Assembly: GCA_026874595.1 (NCBI GenBank)
Contig: CM049308.1
Coordinates: 21,861,867 to 21,925,866, forward strand
Length of the DNA stretch: 64,000 nt
Source: Sipunculus nudus
Lineage: Eukaryota; Annelida; Sipuncula; Golfingiida; Sipunculidae
Reading direction: 5' to 3'
This document shows, piece after piece, positions 1-12,000 of this stretch. Position 1 is the first letter of the stretch, and every line of letters starts with the position of its first letter. The position numbers were made by a program, and so were the translations under genes. Under the pieces are notes generated by a model, which made no database searches, was not told the origin of the DNA, and saw nothing but the letters and a program-made list of their open reading frames with translations.

Positions 1-740
1 TAATTAATGTGTGAGATTTAAGAATTCTGCCCAGTGGTTTTTGAGAAGAAGATCTTTGTAGCCACTGAGCTAAACTGGGCTGTCATGGCATATGACTAAA
101 CACACAGCTTCCCATAACTCAGCCAAAAGTCACTGAACTGAGATCATTTGAACAAAATTCAGAAAGCAGTACCCTAAGATCATTTCTGTGCGATATTAAA
201 CAATTTGGCCATATGGTTTCAGAGAAGAAGTTTTTTGTAGCCGTCAGTATGATACGGGAACTGATGACCCCCATACAAAAAAGGCTGGTGCAGGTGGCGC
301 CACCAATACCTCAATTTCAGATATGACTCATGTGACAAACATTCACATATAATTTGGTGATGATAGCTCCAGCCGTTTCTGAGATTGTAATTTAAGTATG
401 CTTTTTTTGACAGATGACTAAGTTTAACTTCTTGTAACTCGGCCACTTGAGAGAGATTGTTCCAGGGATCATTTCTGTAAAATACTGAACAATTTGGCTG
501 AACAGTTTCAGAGAAGAAGATTTTCAAAGGTTTTTAAGCTTTTTCCCTATAAAATCTAAGAAAATGCAGTTAGCCAAAAAATAAGCAAAATCCAATAGAG
601 TTTTTTAGATGACTAATTTTTGGCATAAAATTTTGTAATGCTAACTCATGCCGTTTTCAAGATAGTATTGGTTAACGTACAAACGACAGATGACGGACGA
701 TGCCACACCATCGCATAAGCTCACAGGTTCGCTAATAAGC
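1..740 (+). repeat. Tandem-unit dispersed repeat, cut by window edge
   Basis: Two diverged units of about 288 bases are visible: 'tttcagagaagaag' recurs near 217 and 505, with a weaker copy near 40. The right end carries a degenerate ACAGATGACGGACG block and a short hairpin (about 700-720), the architecture of the pearl/Helentron-like elements seen later in the window. A GGTGGCGCCACC palindrome near 291 is shared with the repeats at 50-54 kb. The minus-strand open frame at 219-527 is repeat sequence, not a gene. Confidence 0.5.
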
Positions 741-2138
741 ACCAGGCTCTTTAAAGGAAAGTCATAAAAAATTTTATGGGAAAGTTATCTGTCTGCCCTT
801 GACCAAAGAGACACATAATTAAGACTACACTTCAGTGTGACATATTATCAGCAAGATATTCATAGAAACATCAAAATCTAATTGCTCTTGAGTAATAAAC
901 ACTAGTGGTAAGTATTGGTTGTGTTTCAAATGAGATGACTGAAAAATAAAAAAAGACTGCAGTGATGTACCTTCTTAATTACCTTGAAATCTATGTATAC
1001 AATTATAACTAAATTATTGACCAGGTAAATAAAGTGTAACTTCTACATGATGCTGTGTTAGGCTAGGTAATGGCCTGGTTGTTCAGACCACAAGGTTCAG
1101 TTTTAATGCTGTTTGTGTCCTGTCTTTCTGATATTCCTGGCAGAATTAGACATTTTATATGACTTCTTTGGACTTCTTAGTCCTCAATTATGCAAAAAAG
1201 CAACTAATTTAACTGATCATGAAAGAAAACGACCAATCACAGATATAATTGATTAACTGGCCCCACAAGTAATATACACCCAATTAAAATCACATTTCAG
1301 TGAACCCAGCAAGACATTCAGGAAAAATTAAGTAGCAGATCATGTGGATGATACAAAACAAGGTACAAATATCTATATCAGGAAAGCTACCTTTGTATAT
1401 TCTTAGAGAGAATTTCTGGGAGCTATCCATGGTAAACAAGATGTGTCTACTTACTAACATTACAGCCCACTGTCAACACCTGACCAAACATGGTCATTAT
1501 ACCTTCGCTAAGCCTTAATCAGTCTGCACCTAGGATGTTTGCCATTTAGCCCAACAGGCCATGTCCGGCAAACGACTCACTTCCGTTAAGTTTGGACAGT
1601 GAGAGCTCAGACTTATCCCGTGTCCATCCTCGTTCAATTTTTATTAACCTCACCATGGCAGTTTTAGAAGGGGAGAACGATATGTGCATGGTCAGACTCT
1701 GTTCTGCTCTTGGGCCACCAGGTGAAATCACTGCCTCACCTGCAGTGACTGGCAGCATAAAGGGCTGACTTTCATGTACTTGTTTGAAAGTTAGAAATAC
1801 AGCACGCAGGTAATTGTGTTTTTTATATGTATATGAAGATTAATTTTTTATTTTTTGGAAAGGTAGGTCTATATTCTATGGCAGTCACTGTTTATTGAAA
1901 AGGATAAAAGTCAAATTAATGACAAAAGGTTTATAGCCAAACATTGAGCTGCTATTTAAAATATCAGCCTTTAATTTTACCCTTAAATATAAGATTGTTA
2001 TAATAAATTATCTCATATCTTATTATCTGTCAATAATGAACAATTTTATTTTAAACTGTGTGTGTGTGTGTGGGGGGGGGGGGGAGAGATAGAAGGAGGC
2101 TTCTTATTAGGTAAAGGTTCTTATTAGGTGAAATGTGG
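741..2138. other. Gene-free stretch, nothing recognised
   Basis: AT-rich sequence with no exon I can support. It ends in a (TG)n/poly-G microsatellite at about 2059-2083. A minus-strand open frame at 1546-1758 has no recognisable domain. Confidence 0.4.
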
Positions 2139-2324
2139 TACAGTAAAACCTGTGTTATGAGACCACCTGTGGGACTGGCCAAAAGAGGTCATTATTCACA
2201 GGTGGTGTTACTAGACAGGTCAGCTATAACCAATGTGAAAGGGTTTGGTTCACTTAAGGGTGGTCTTAACAGAGGTGGTCTTATTAGACAGGTGGTCTTT
2301 AAGACAGGATCCACCGTGACTGCA
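2139..2324 (+). mobile_element. Short MITE (TACAGTRRAACCTGT family), copy 1
   Basis: It starts with TACAGTAAAACCTGT and ends in a degraded inverted copy near 2304-2324. It contains short inverted and direct pieces of the type 'gaccacctgt'. A second copy in the opposite orientation is at 34805-34968. The terminal sequence and size fit a Tc1/mariner-type MITE. The 66-codon open frame inside is incidental. Confidence 0.6.
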
Positions 2325-3245
2325 TATATTTAGTCACTGACTCAGAGAACAGAACATTTGTGTACCACTTAGGCCTTAGCAGTAGTACACCACATATATT
2401 AACTATGTTTTTTTTTTCTTCCTAGAAGACCAAGCATTGGTGACAAATGAGGGGACTGAAACAAACTTGAAGAAGCTGATCAACATAAGAATCTATGAGA
2501 ATTATTTCTAATGTCCAGAAGTGACATGTGTGTGTGATGCATTGGGACTTTTTCAACCTAATAGGTTCATAGAACTCAGAACAGTTAAGATAACTGATAA
2601 TTTGTAAAAATCTACATTACTTTATTGAATCTGAAAAAAGGCACACTGCTGATAGTGTACAGTTACAAGACTGAATGTGCAAAGATAAATTACAAACTGG
2701 CAAGGACTGGATCTAACTGGATCAAATGTATATAAAACTTGCTTTGATAATGCAACTGGATCCAGTGGAGATAAAACAGGCTTTGATAAGTGGTAGCACA
2801 GTATAATGCTCATCAATTCCTTTGATCAATAAATGGCAGTTTGATCATCTATCAGCAGCTGTTTGAAGTAGGACAATATTTGAAAATGACAAGTCCTAAA
2901 AGCAAAAGTACTGAATGACCAATACGAGACTGATTGGGCCTGTATGAGGACAAAATACTAGATGTCAACACCAAAGCAGATTGACAGTCAATATATGGCC
3001 CAAAAAGAAAAGAAACAGAAGTTTCTGAGAACTTGAATGGATCAATTCTCAACTGAAACCACTGAAATCATTATCTATAGAGAAAGGACTCAACCCGGGA
3101 CAAAGTAATACTAGAAAAGAAGAATTAATACATGTATATTTTAAAATGAAAAATAGCGCTCTGAACCTTTGCTCAAAAATATTTCATTGACTTCTAAGTT
3201 TCAAAGGTTTATGATATACAAGGCTGAATAAAATAAATTGAAACG
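2325..3245. other. 5' flank of the GPCR gene, no other gene seen
   Basis: AT-rich flank. An in-frame TAA precedes the GPCR ATG by 12 nt. No clear TATA box or upstream exon could be assigned. A spliced 5' UTR cannot be excluded. Confidence 0.4.
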
Positions 3246-4172
3246 ATGGGTGGGGCATCAATTGCATATACAACCATTGACGTTCTCATCGCAGTCGCAG
3301 CAGTGTCTGGCAATGCCCTTGTTCTGCATGTGATCCACAATAACACTAATCTGCAGACCATTACAAACTATTTCGTAGCCAGTCTAGCAATGGCAGATCT
3401 CCTGGTTGGACTTCTTGGCATTCCAGCGGGACAGATAACAGCTAATGGACTTCCTCCGAACTTTTACGGATGTCTACTGCTTTCGAATCTTGTCATTATC
3501 TTCACCCTGATCTCAATATTTGGCTTGTTGACGATCGCAGTGGAGCGCTTCATTGCCATAAAAAATCCCTTTGCATATAAGGAACACTTCACGGGTAAAG
3601 TAGCTCTGGTCATTATTGTTATCAGCTGGATTGCTGGCATTCTCCTAGGGTTACCACCTGTGTTCGGCTGGAATCTAGGCCCAAATGCGGACAACATCTG
3701 CGCGTTTGTGCTGGTCATAGACATGCGCTATATGGTGTTCTTCAACTTTTTTGGCTGTGTGCTGGTACCGCTGGTGGTTATTTTCATCATATATTGCTAC
3801 ATATTCAAAATCGTCCGCAAACAAATGAAACAAATCGCAGCACTCATCGTGGTGTCTGACCCAGCAAACAAAGACCAACGCAAAAACACTGTCAGTGAAA
3901 TGAAAGCTGCCAAAATGTTTGCAATCATCATTCTCATATTTGCGATATGTTGGCTACCAATTAACATAATGAACACAGTCACTCTATTTGGAGGTAGTGT
4001 CAACTTAGTGGCTGTGAATATAGGGATCTTGCTGAGCCATGCTAATTCAGCAATCAACCCGTTCTTGTATGCTTTCACAAACAGCAAGTTCAAGTACACC
4101 ATGAAGAAAGCCTTGGGCATGAAGGCTGAACCACCAGAGGGCTCTGTAGTCAAAAGCTCGCCTTCTGCTTAA
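3246..4172 (+). CDS. Adenosine-receptor-like class A GPCR, single exon
   Basis: This encodes a 308-residue seven-helix plasma-membrane receptor, by homology for a purine nucleoside and coupled to G proteins. Helix 1 has a GNALV motif, helix 2 LAMADLL with the sodium-site Asp, helix 6 CWLPIN and helix 7 NPFLYAF (NPxxY). Helix 3 ends in ERF instead of DRY. Closest family resemblance is to adenosine receptors: YMVFFNFFGCVLVP in helix 5 and LSHANSAINP in helix 7, which keeps the ribose-contact His. The Asn in helix 6 (PINIMN) and a Thr equivalent to A2A Thr88 are also kept. Two Cys (helix 3 start; NIC in loop 2) can form the usual disulfide. The FE pair of loop 2 is changed (AFV), so the ligand could differ. 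Start: in-frame TAA 12 nt upstream. The coding region is uninterrupted, whereas vertebrate adenosine receptors have an intron. The C-tail is short. AATAAA occurs at 4766 and 5268. Confidence 0.9.
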   Translation: MGGASIAYTTIDVLIAVAAVSGNALVLHVIHNNTNLQTITNYFVASLAMADLLVGLLGIPAGQITANGLPPNFYGCLLLSNLVIIFTLISIFGLLTIAVERFIAIKNPFAYKEHFTGKVALVIIVISWIAGILLGLPPVFGWNLGPNADNICAFVLVIDMRYMVFFNFFGCVLVPLVVIFIIYCYIFKIVRKQMKQIAALIVVSDPANKDQRKNTVSEMKAAKMFAIIILIFAICWLPINIMNTVTLFGGSVNLVAVNIGILLSHANSAINPFLYAFTNSKFKYTMKKALGMKAEPPEGSVVKSSPSA

Positions 4173-4936
4173 GTCAATCGGAACACATATCATTAACAAA
4201 TTGTGCATTTCTGAGATTCTGCAGGTTCTCATTCAGGGTAAATGAATATTTCAAAATTTATGTGAATATCTTAATATTTCTCCATTTAACTTTACATGAT
4301 TTATTACAATGTGTATTTCTAATTTATGTGGCACTTTAGGATTGGTGCATGTGTACTGTAAAATATTTCACATGTAATGTTACACTTAAAAGTTGGATAT
4401 ATTTTCAGATTAATCACATGTATTGATAATATATTAAATTATAAATCTTGAAATATACAATATCTTAAGTAAGAAATGTATATTCTCGTATAAAACTACA
4501 CCCAGATTATAAATTGATGGAAATCATGGAAGTCTATTAAGTCATAGATTTTTTTATTTCAATATGTTATTCTTATTTAGTCCAGTAAACAATGAACTTT
4601 TGCTTTTAGTATGTGACTTTAAAATATTTGAATTGTTTAGGTTATTGTTTCAGGTGATTATTCCAACTGTTCTAGGAACACTTGAGTCATTATTATTATT
4701 ATCTCTTTCCACAAAATATATTTACTGTATATATAAAACATATTAGGACAGAAAGCACTATAATTAATAAATTTACATTCAGATATAAATGATAATTAAT
4801 TCCTGGTTAATTTAATTTATATGACATTTTGATGAATGAGTTTAATTAAGAGAATGTTCTATGAATAACAAAGTGAAATATCACTTATTGCATATATATA
4901 TGTACTTTAAACAAAATGGTATACACATTATATATA

Positions 4937-4974
<38 letters not shown>

Positions 4975-7900
4975 TTATTTATTTATTTACAGCTTTTAAA
5001 TTATATGAATCAAGGGCTGCAGTATTCAAGTACAGTCAACAAATATTGAATAAGTCAAAATTTCTTTTTATTATTGTCATTATTTTTATACATCTGGACA
5101 CCCGGTGTTATATATGAGAACTATAAAGGAGTGACACCACAGTAGAGTGTTCGAGGTAGCTGCAATATAATTTGTAGATTAATATCAGGTGAATGTGTGG
5201 ACAAACTAGTCTGTATACCTGTGCAATACAACAGAAATACATGTTCTTGAAATAAATATTCTGTTACAATAAACTGGTGCCTTATATTACTTATTCCTGT
5301 CTACCTCGGCATTTTAACAGACATTCGACAATGAAGAATAACATGATACAGCAATGTGTCATATGAGAGCATTTTTGTCTGTGACATTAAGATTTTTGAA
5401 TGATTTTAGATAACAATTGACAGTTTCACTACCATAATTTGAAAGGAAAATTAAAAGTAACTGTTTAGATATTTGTTTGTTACTTCAAGTAGTATACTTT
5501 AGAGACTCAACAATTGGGTTATATTTTCTAATAATAAAAATCTTTAAGTTATTGTTCATAGTGTTAGTGCTATATTAATGTAATAAATTATACTGATTAT
5601 TAATTGAAACTGTGCTTGATATTTGCAATTTTATCTGATGACAAGAAGCACTTTATCAATGTAATTAAATATTATGTTGATTAATTAAAAGTGTCTGCTT
5701 GATATTCAACTTAATTTGATGTTAAGAAAGGGAATAAAGCAAGGTGAGCATTACATGAAAATCTTTTTAGTATTCACCAGACTTATAACCTCAGGCTTAA
5801 TATTTATAACTAAGGCTGGTAAAATTTAAGCAAAAAAATTTCAGTTTAACAGCATGAAAATACTTTTAATTTGGCTTACCAAGGGATACTTATACATCCT
5901 GACACAGCTAAGAAATTTTTCAAAATGGAAATTATTTAGCATGAACGGATATATAAAGAACATGAGTATTTTTTTTTTTTTTTTTTAATGTGATACATGA
6001 AGTAAATGTAAGGGTTCTTTTTTAACCAGTTTCTACCCCATCTTCATCCCGTATTGATTCTACATATCCTTCTATGGTTCTGCATTTGGGCAGAATTCTA
6101 TCTAAAAACATTGGTGCAATATCTAAAAAATATTAATTCATCTAAAAGGACTGGACATTAAGCATTTAAACACACAGAAAAATAATACAAGAGGGACATT
6201 TAAAAGAACTGGATGAAGGATTTGAATAGGACTGGATTCTGAACAATAAATGGCACTTGATCAGGGACACTAGATGGGATTATAAGAGGGATTAGGCGAG
6301 GGACTGTTAAAGAGGGTACAAAGATAGACTGGGTCAGGGACTGAATAACACTGACCAGGGATATAAAGGAAATGACATGGATCAGGGTATCAGATACCCG
6401 GAGCCAGGCATATTTCATGAATTGACCCATCAACATCCCCATAAAAACTGACTGCCCTGAGGTAGCAGCAAATCAGAACCATTTCAGGCTTTGTCACCCT
6501 CTGGTAAAGTATGAGATGCCTTACATATGGCCCTTGTCTAACCTCTTGTGAAAATATAGTGACCCAAGGGACATGTCTGCATCTCATACAATTAAGAAGC
6601 CTCTAAGTCAGTTAGTCATGATTATTGTGGTTTAATATGGAACTTTTAGAAGTTATGAGCAGGTGAAGTTATGACTTGCATGAGCACTGGCAATATGATT
6701 AGTTTTGGCATCAATAAACAGCAATCAGGGGAACCCTTTCAAATCTGTTCATTTTGGTGTTTAAAAACTGTATTGCTATGTTACTGTATTCATTTGTAGG
6801 AAGAAATCCTGCATGGAATACTGAAAAGTCTGGATCAAACAAGTGCAATAATAAAAAGACAAGAGAAAGGACAAGGCGAGGGAAAAAAATCAAGGACATC
6901 AGAAGGGTCACTGAAAGGGACTAGATAGAAGACACTTCAGAATGGTGGACTGGGTATTAAGGACAATAGAGGAATCAGGAAGAGGGTCTCTAAAGGATGA
7001 GGGACAAAAAAAATACTGGGTGATAGGACAAAAATGGGGATTGGATGATAAATTTCCTGTATTTCTTTATTTAACTTCACCTGAATAATCTTTTTGTACT
7101 TTGCCATTTCATAAGTATCTAATCTGCCATCCTACATATAAAAATACCTTGAATTTAACAGAGTATTAAATTGATTCATGCCTGGAGAAACAAAAGTTAA
7201 TGGAAACTGTACAGTTTCTGAGAAAGGATAACACAAAATTAATTGGAAAATATCTACCAGATAGTTTCATAACTCTGATAATTTTTCATGAGGAAATTAA
7301 GACATAAAAATTTACACACACAATAGTACATGAAAACAGATGGTAAACATTAATACAAACAAATGTTTGTGTACTATTTTCCCCATTTTTCACATAACTA
7401 CACTGCTGAATCCTGACTCACTGATAAATCATGGTAAAAATGAAAAAAATTAGGTAACAAAAATTCGTGTTGAAATACATATCTGGTAATTGTTTTCGTG
7501 AAAGAGTCCGTTTAATCTGGGCAGTGTAATGTAATGACACACCACAAAAGTCACTTAGTTTTTGAGAGGATGTCATTAAGTTTTTTCAGTAGGGTTGATT
7601 TGTTTAACTTTTTTTTCACTTTATGGGACATTTTATAACCGAAACCAGATGGTCAGACCCAAGTGCTCCCAAGCAAATTATACAATGAAGTATATTGCAA
7701 ATATAAGAGTGCCAAGATAATTGGTACGTCTACTGGAAAATTAAACATTTTCCCTCAGTCTCTACTTTACACAAAGTATGTATGATTTTACTCCTAAAAC
7801 TAGTAATCTGGTTGTTAAGTGCAGACTGGTTGATTAAGAGTAAACACTTTGAGGAAGCAAATATGTAACATCATATGATTAAAGTCCCGTGATTGTAAGC

Positions 7901-8399
7901 CAAAAGGTATCCAGACAAACAAACATCAATGCATTAGGCTATTCGGTTCCAGGCAGCCAAATATTTGTTTCTATTAACGCCTGGGTGCAGTTTCAGCAAC
8001 AATAGTTGTCAACACATCTTAAACCACTACACTATCAGCCTCCCCAAAAAGCTAGAACAACATCCGCCTCATAACCTAAACAGTCGGTCTGTTGTGTCAG
8101 TCACTTAGTCATTCATGTGCTTGGGGCCCAGAATGGCGAGTCAATATCTGCACAAGACCTCCAGGAAATTTGCTATATGAAGTTACAATCATCAGTGACT
8201 TGCAATTATACAACAAAGTAGCCTTCTTTTCATACAGGGCACGTGTGATACATGTGGTTTCTCACCAAACCATATATTAAGTGAGAAAGTGAAGATGACA
8301 TGTACTGGGTTTCATGACAAAGCGCATGAGACAATTGCCAGTAAAAAACCTCTGCTCACAAGACAAAGCCAAAATTTCAGTCAAGAGGGTGAGAACTTT
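4173..8399. other. GPCR 3' flank and gene-free AT-rich sequence
   Basis: It holds possible polyadenylation signals (4766-4771, 5268-5273), a (TA)n(TTTA)n microsatellite at 4938-4988 and a poly-T run near 5970. I searched the minus strand for the remaining CFAP61 C-terminal exons and found none that match the family. The minus frame at 6711-6911 contains LLHLFDP by chance, with no match on either side. Confidence 0.4.
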
Positions 8400-8560
8400 A
8401 CATGGTCCACCCCATCAAGGGTGTACACTCTGCAGGCTTAATGGGCAGGCTGTGCCCTAAGACAGTGTTTTACTCACAAACGAGTGTGCTTTTTCAGGGG
8501 TTCCTCGGTAGTTTGATCTAGCAATGGGGATCATTACACACCCAGGGCCCACAGGTGCAG
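8400..8560 (-). repeat. SINE-like dispersed repeat, copy 1
   Basis: The segment beginning 'gcaggcttaatgggcaggct' near 8433, followed by 'ctcacaaacgagtg', is an inverted relative of 41570-41720. The two copies are in opposite orientation, so this is a dispersed element rather than a local duplication. Confidence 0.5.
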
Positions 8561-8921
8561 TAGTCACTGGGCCTGATAAACACCAGGATAAAATTTAGAG
8601 GAAGCATGTGGTCCTGCCCTGTCACATAGTCCAAAAACTGGAATTGAATTCTGCAGGCGTACATACCTATTTAAGTTACCATTAAAAAGCAAGCAGTGAA
8701 AAAACGCCCAAAAAATCCTGCTCACATGATAGTTGAAAAAAATCAAGAAGTGTTGACAACATAGGTCTATTTTCTAAAAGCATAGAAATATACATTTTAC
8801 TGAAAGAAAAAAATTTTTGTAAAAATAGTGCAAGTGTGAAAAAAAAAATTAAATATAAATCAACACTGACCAGTAAGTTGTCATAACAACCATATGATTT
8901 GATAATTTTATAACACATTAC

Positions 8922-9091
8922 CTGCACACCAATCTCCTTGGAGTTAAAGTTACTGTGGGACCACTGGTCGGCATGGTAACTGCGCTGGAACTTGGTCAGA
9001 GGTCCTGCAGCACGGATTGCAACATCATTTGTATGGAAACCAGCATCAATGACAAGACGTCCGTCATACACTAGGCAAGCATCATTCACCG
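8922..9091 (-). CDS. CFAP61: CFAP61 exon 23 (codons 984-1040)
   Basis: Acceptor TTGTCAG, donor CAG|GTAATG. It encodes NDACLVYDGRLVIDAGFHTN and AIRAAGPLTKF, closely matching the family. The exon ends in phase 0, so a further exon is required. Translation past the donor is intron. Confidence 0.92.
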
Positions 9092-12000
9092 CTGACAAAA
9101 TAAATATAACACCAACAATTACTTTACAGATTCCGAACTTAATAAAGAGGAGACCAATAGATACAGACTTCACAAAGATGATGGCATGGAGGTGAAAGCC
9201 GGATGTCCTGATACTATGAAGTTTCTTTTTATTTTCATTTCTGGTTACTTGCAGGTGGAAAGGACAAAAATACTTTGGTTAACACTTGGCCCAGGGTGAT
9301 AGAACTAGCTTCACTAGACAGCAGAGCATAAAGTTTCAGTGAAAAGATATTGGTTGCTTTATGTTCATCTAGTTAAATCTGTCCTGTGATTTGTGTAGTC
9401 TTTTCCAAAGAAATACAAGCTTTTAACCCTATTTTAGGCGCAAGGACTGACTTTCTTATGCACAGTCGCTAGTATATTGAGTGTTACTCTGGCCATTCAT
9501 AACCCAGTTAAAAACACACTGAAGCACCATATGGTTCACCTGGTAACAACCAACCATGTCCATCACACAGTCTTCTCCAGTCCCTGTGTCATAATCACCT
9601 AAAACCCTGTATACTTGATTTGGTTCACAACCAACATTATATACCAATATTTTGATCTCTAGATGGCTTAAGCTAACAATAATTTAATGATTATAGTCTG
9701 AACACTGTCTTATAAGGTACCAGATATAAACTGTGTGAAAACCTGAGGCAATATTTGTATGCTCAACTGAACTGTAAAGATTCCCTCTGTTTACAGAAAT
9801 GCCAAAGTTTGATTAACTAAAACCTGAACTTCCAGAGGGATTAACAAGAGGAAATTATCCAAAAAATGAAACAACAATTCTTGAATAAGGTGTCTCCTCA
9901 ACAAAGATGAACAAATATTTATACTGTTATGTGGTAAGAGGTGTTAATATCTATTATAATTAATTACTGATTTTAACGCAATATTTTGGTACACATAAGA
10001 TCAGTTACCAGTTCAGTAGATGGAAAGACAGATAGAGCGACAGAGAGAAATGATAATAGCCTAAATTGGTGTACCAACGCATTGTCTACCATTGTAAGAC
10101 AGGTGTTTGGATTCCGATCTCCATATGTCGGTTAGCATATAGGTTTAGAAAAGAAGCTGATAAATGAGTATTTTAATGGACATAAATTCTGAATGCAGAC
10201 AACCAGTGATTACTATAGACTGGTATAATTGTTATAGCCATGTGAATGTAAACTTAATCAAGTAAGCCAAAATAGATTCTGTTATTATAGGCATCAGCAG
10301 AAGCCAGGTTTAGATCTGGATGACAGGGTAAAATGATATAAAAGTCAAAGGTACGGTGAATACCGGCCTGCGCATGAGGCAGTAATTTAGGACCGGAAAA
10401 CTGTACTAAAAGTGAGTCAGTAAGTAGCTGGGTCACACAGAATTGATCAGGAGACAAATATATACCCTGAATATATTAATGACTGGAATATAATGATATT
10501 ACATGAGCTTTAGGTAAAACAAGGAAAAAGTTTGTGCGTAGGCGAAAGCCGAAGCCATATATGGTTATCTAAACATACAGGTATGTCATAATGACACACA
10601 TCCAATATCCAATAGAAAAAGTGTAAGATGATGTAAAGGTTTGTGACGTAGTAATACTGATACAAAATCCTGTGTTGGGCTGGGAACTGGCAGACAGACC
10701 CACGCCATCATCAACATGTAAACCAAGACAACTGGAAATTAAAACGCATGTTGCGTCACGGACTTCCTATTACGATTCTTACGATGAAACATCACGGCGT
10801 AGTGTATTTGGTTAACTCGTGTCCTACACGGGAGGTCCCCACTTCCTATGAAACGGACGTAGACAATAAAGTCGCTACAAATCCATTAAAAGTTCCGGGT
10901 CAGGCACTCAAAACAGCAATGTTTCCTGCTGTACCTCCGTTCATGGCATCATTGGCCACGTTGTCCACGACGGATAATACAACGCATGCTACGTTGTATC
11001 CACTATCTGATAATGTATCATTAGAGGGTGCAATATCACGTTGAGGTTATTTACTTATGTAGCGTCTATTTAGAATATTGTCGCTATATGTATATGTATA
11101 TATATCTTTGTTATATGATATTGTCTTTTATGATATTTCTTGATAATACATGACAAAGGTAGCATTATTCTTGTTGTTACGATTGTACATATACTTATTC
11201 TTATTGTTCCTTAATACGTGCATATTGAAAAAAAAAAAAAAAAAATGAAAAAAATGTACAACAGCTTTAAAATCACTAAAGAAAAAGGCTGTTTGACTAC
11301 TAGTATGTATAATTTTTGCCTCTTTGCAAATAAGCCATGCATATATCTGTATACTTATTATCCCTTATCATTATATCTTATGTGTAGTTAATCATCACTA
11401 TATACCATGTGTAGATCTCATTGATGTATATTTATCCTGCATTATATTCTTATCATATTATGTATATTGGTCTTTTCATATGTATATTTAAATATATATA
11501 TATCTATATATGTATTTCCTTGTGATTGTACCTTCATGAAACTTATTGAATATTATCATACAATTAAGGGACAACTATTTTACCTTCTTGCTGTGTTACG
11601 ATAAGATGTACTCCAACACACACAAAAATATATAAAAACAAAAAAAAACTAGCATACTAGAAATAGCTACTAGTATATTGTATTATCCATGTTTCCTGAT
11701 ACTATATTGATGCTTATGGATTGTCCTGCCGCTGCAGCCAGTCCTTTGATGCCATTTTTCATGTTATACTATTGATACTTCTTGTATTTTATATATGTCT
11801 ATCATTATGATCATTATTGTTATTATACATATATTCACCGATTTATCCTATTATTCTTGCTTACATTGTTCTAATGTTGTACAAATTGTCCTTTGTTCAT
11901 ATATTGTTTATCCATTGAATCATATTTTCAATTGGCACTTACCTTTTGTCTTCCCCTCTTCTAAATCTTACTCGTATGCCTCGTAAATTCCTCTTTTTAG

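Noticed and set aside
1546-1758. Minus 70-codon frame with moderately normal composition
   Set aside because: No motif, no splice context and no similarity to the missing CFAP61 C-terminus.
3464-4153. Minus-strand frames across the GPCR
   Set aside because: They are antisense shadows of the receptor coding sequence.
6711-6911. Minus frame with LLHLFDP, considered as the next CFAP61 exon
   Set aside because: Similarity stops after seven residues, the following sequence does not match the family, and no good acceptor in the right phase is present.
8682-8921. Read-through of CFAP61 exon 23
   Set aside because: It follows a valid donor (CAG|GTAATG) and encodes Phe/Leu-rich intron sequence unrelated to the family.
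10254-10457. 67-codon frame identical at 13130-13333
   Set aside because: It lies in both LTR copies, so identity reflects duplication of the LTR rather than selection on a protein.
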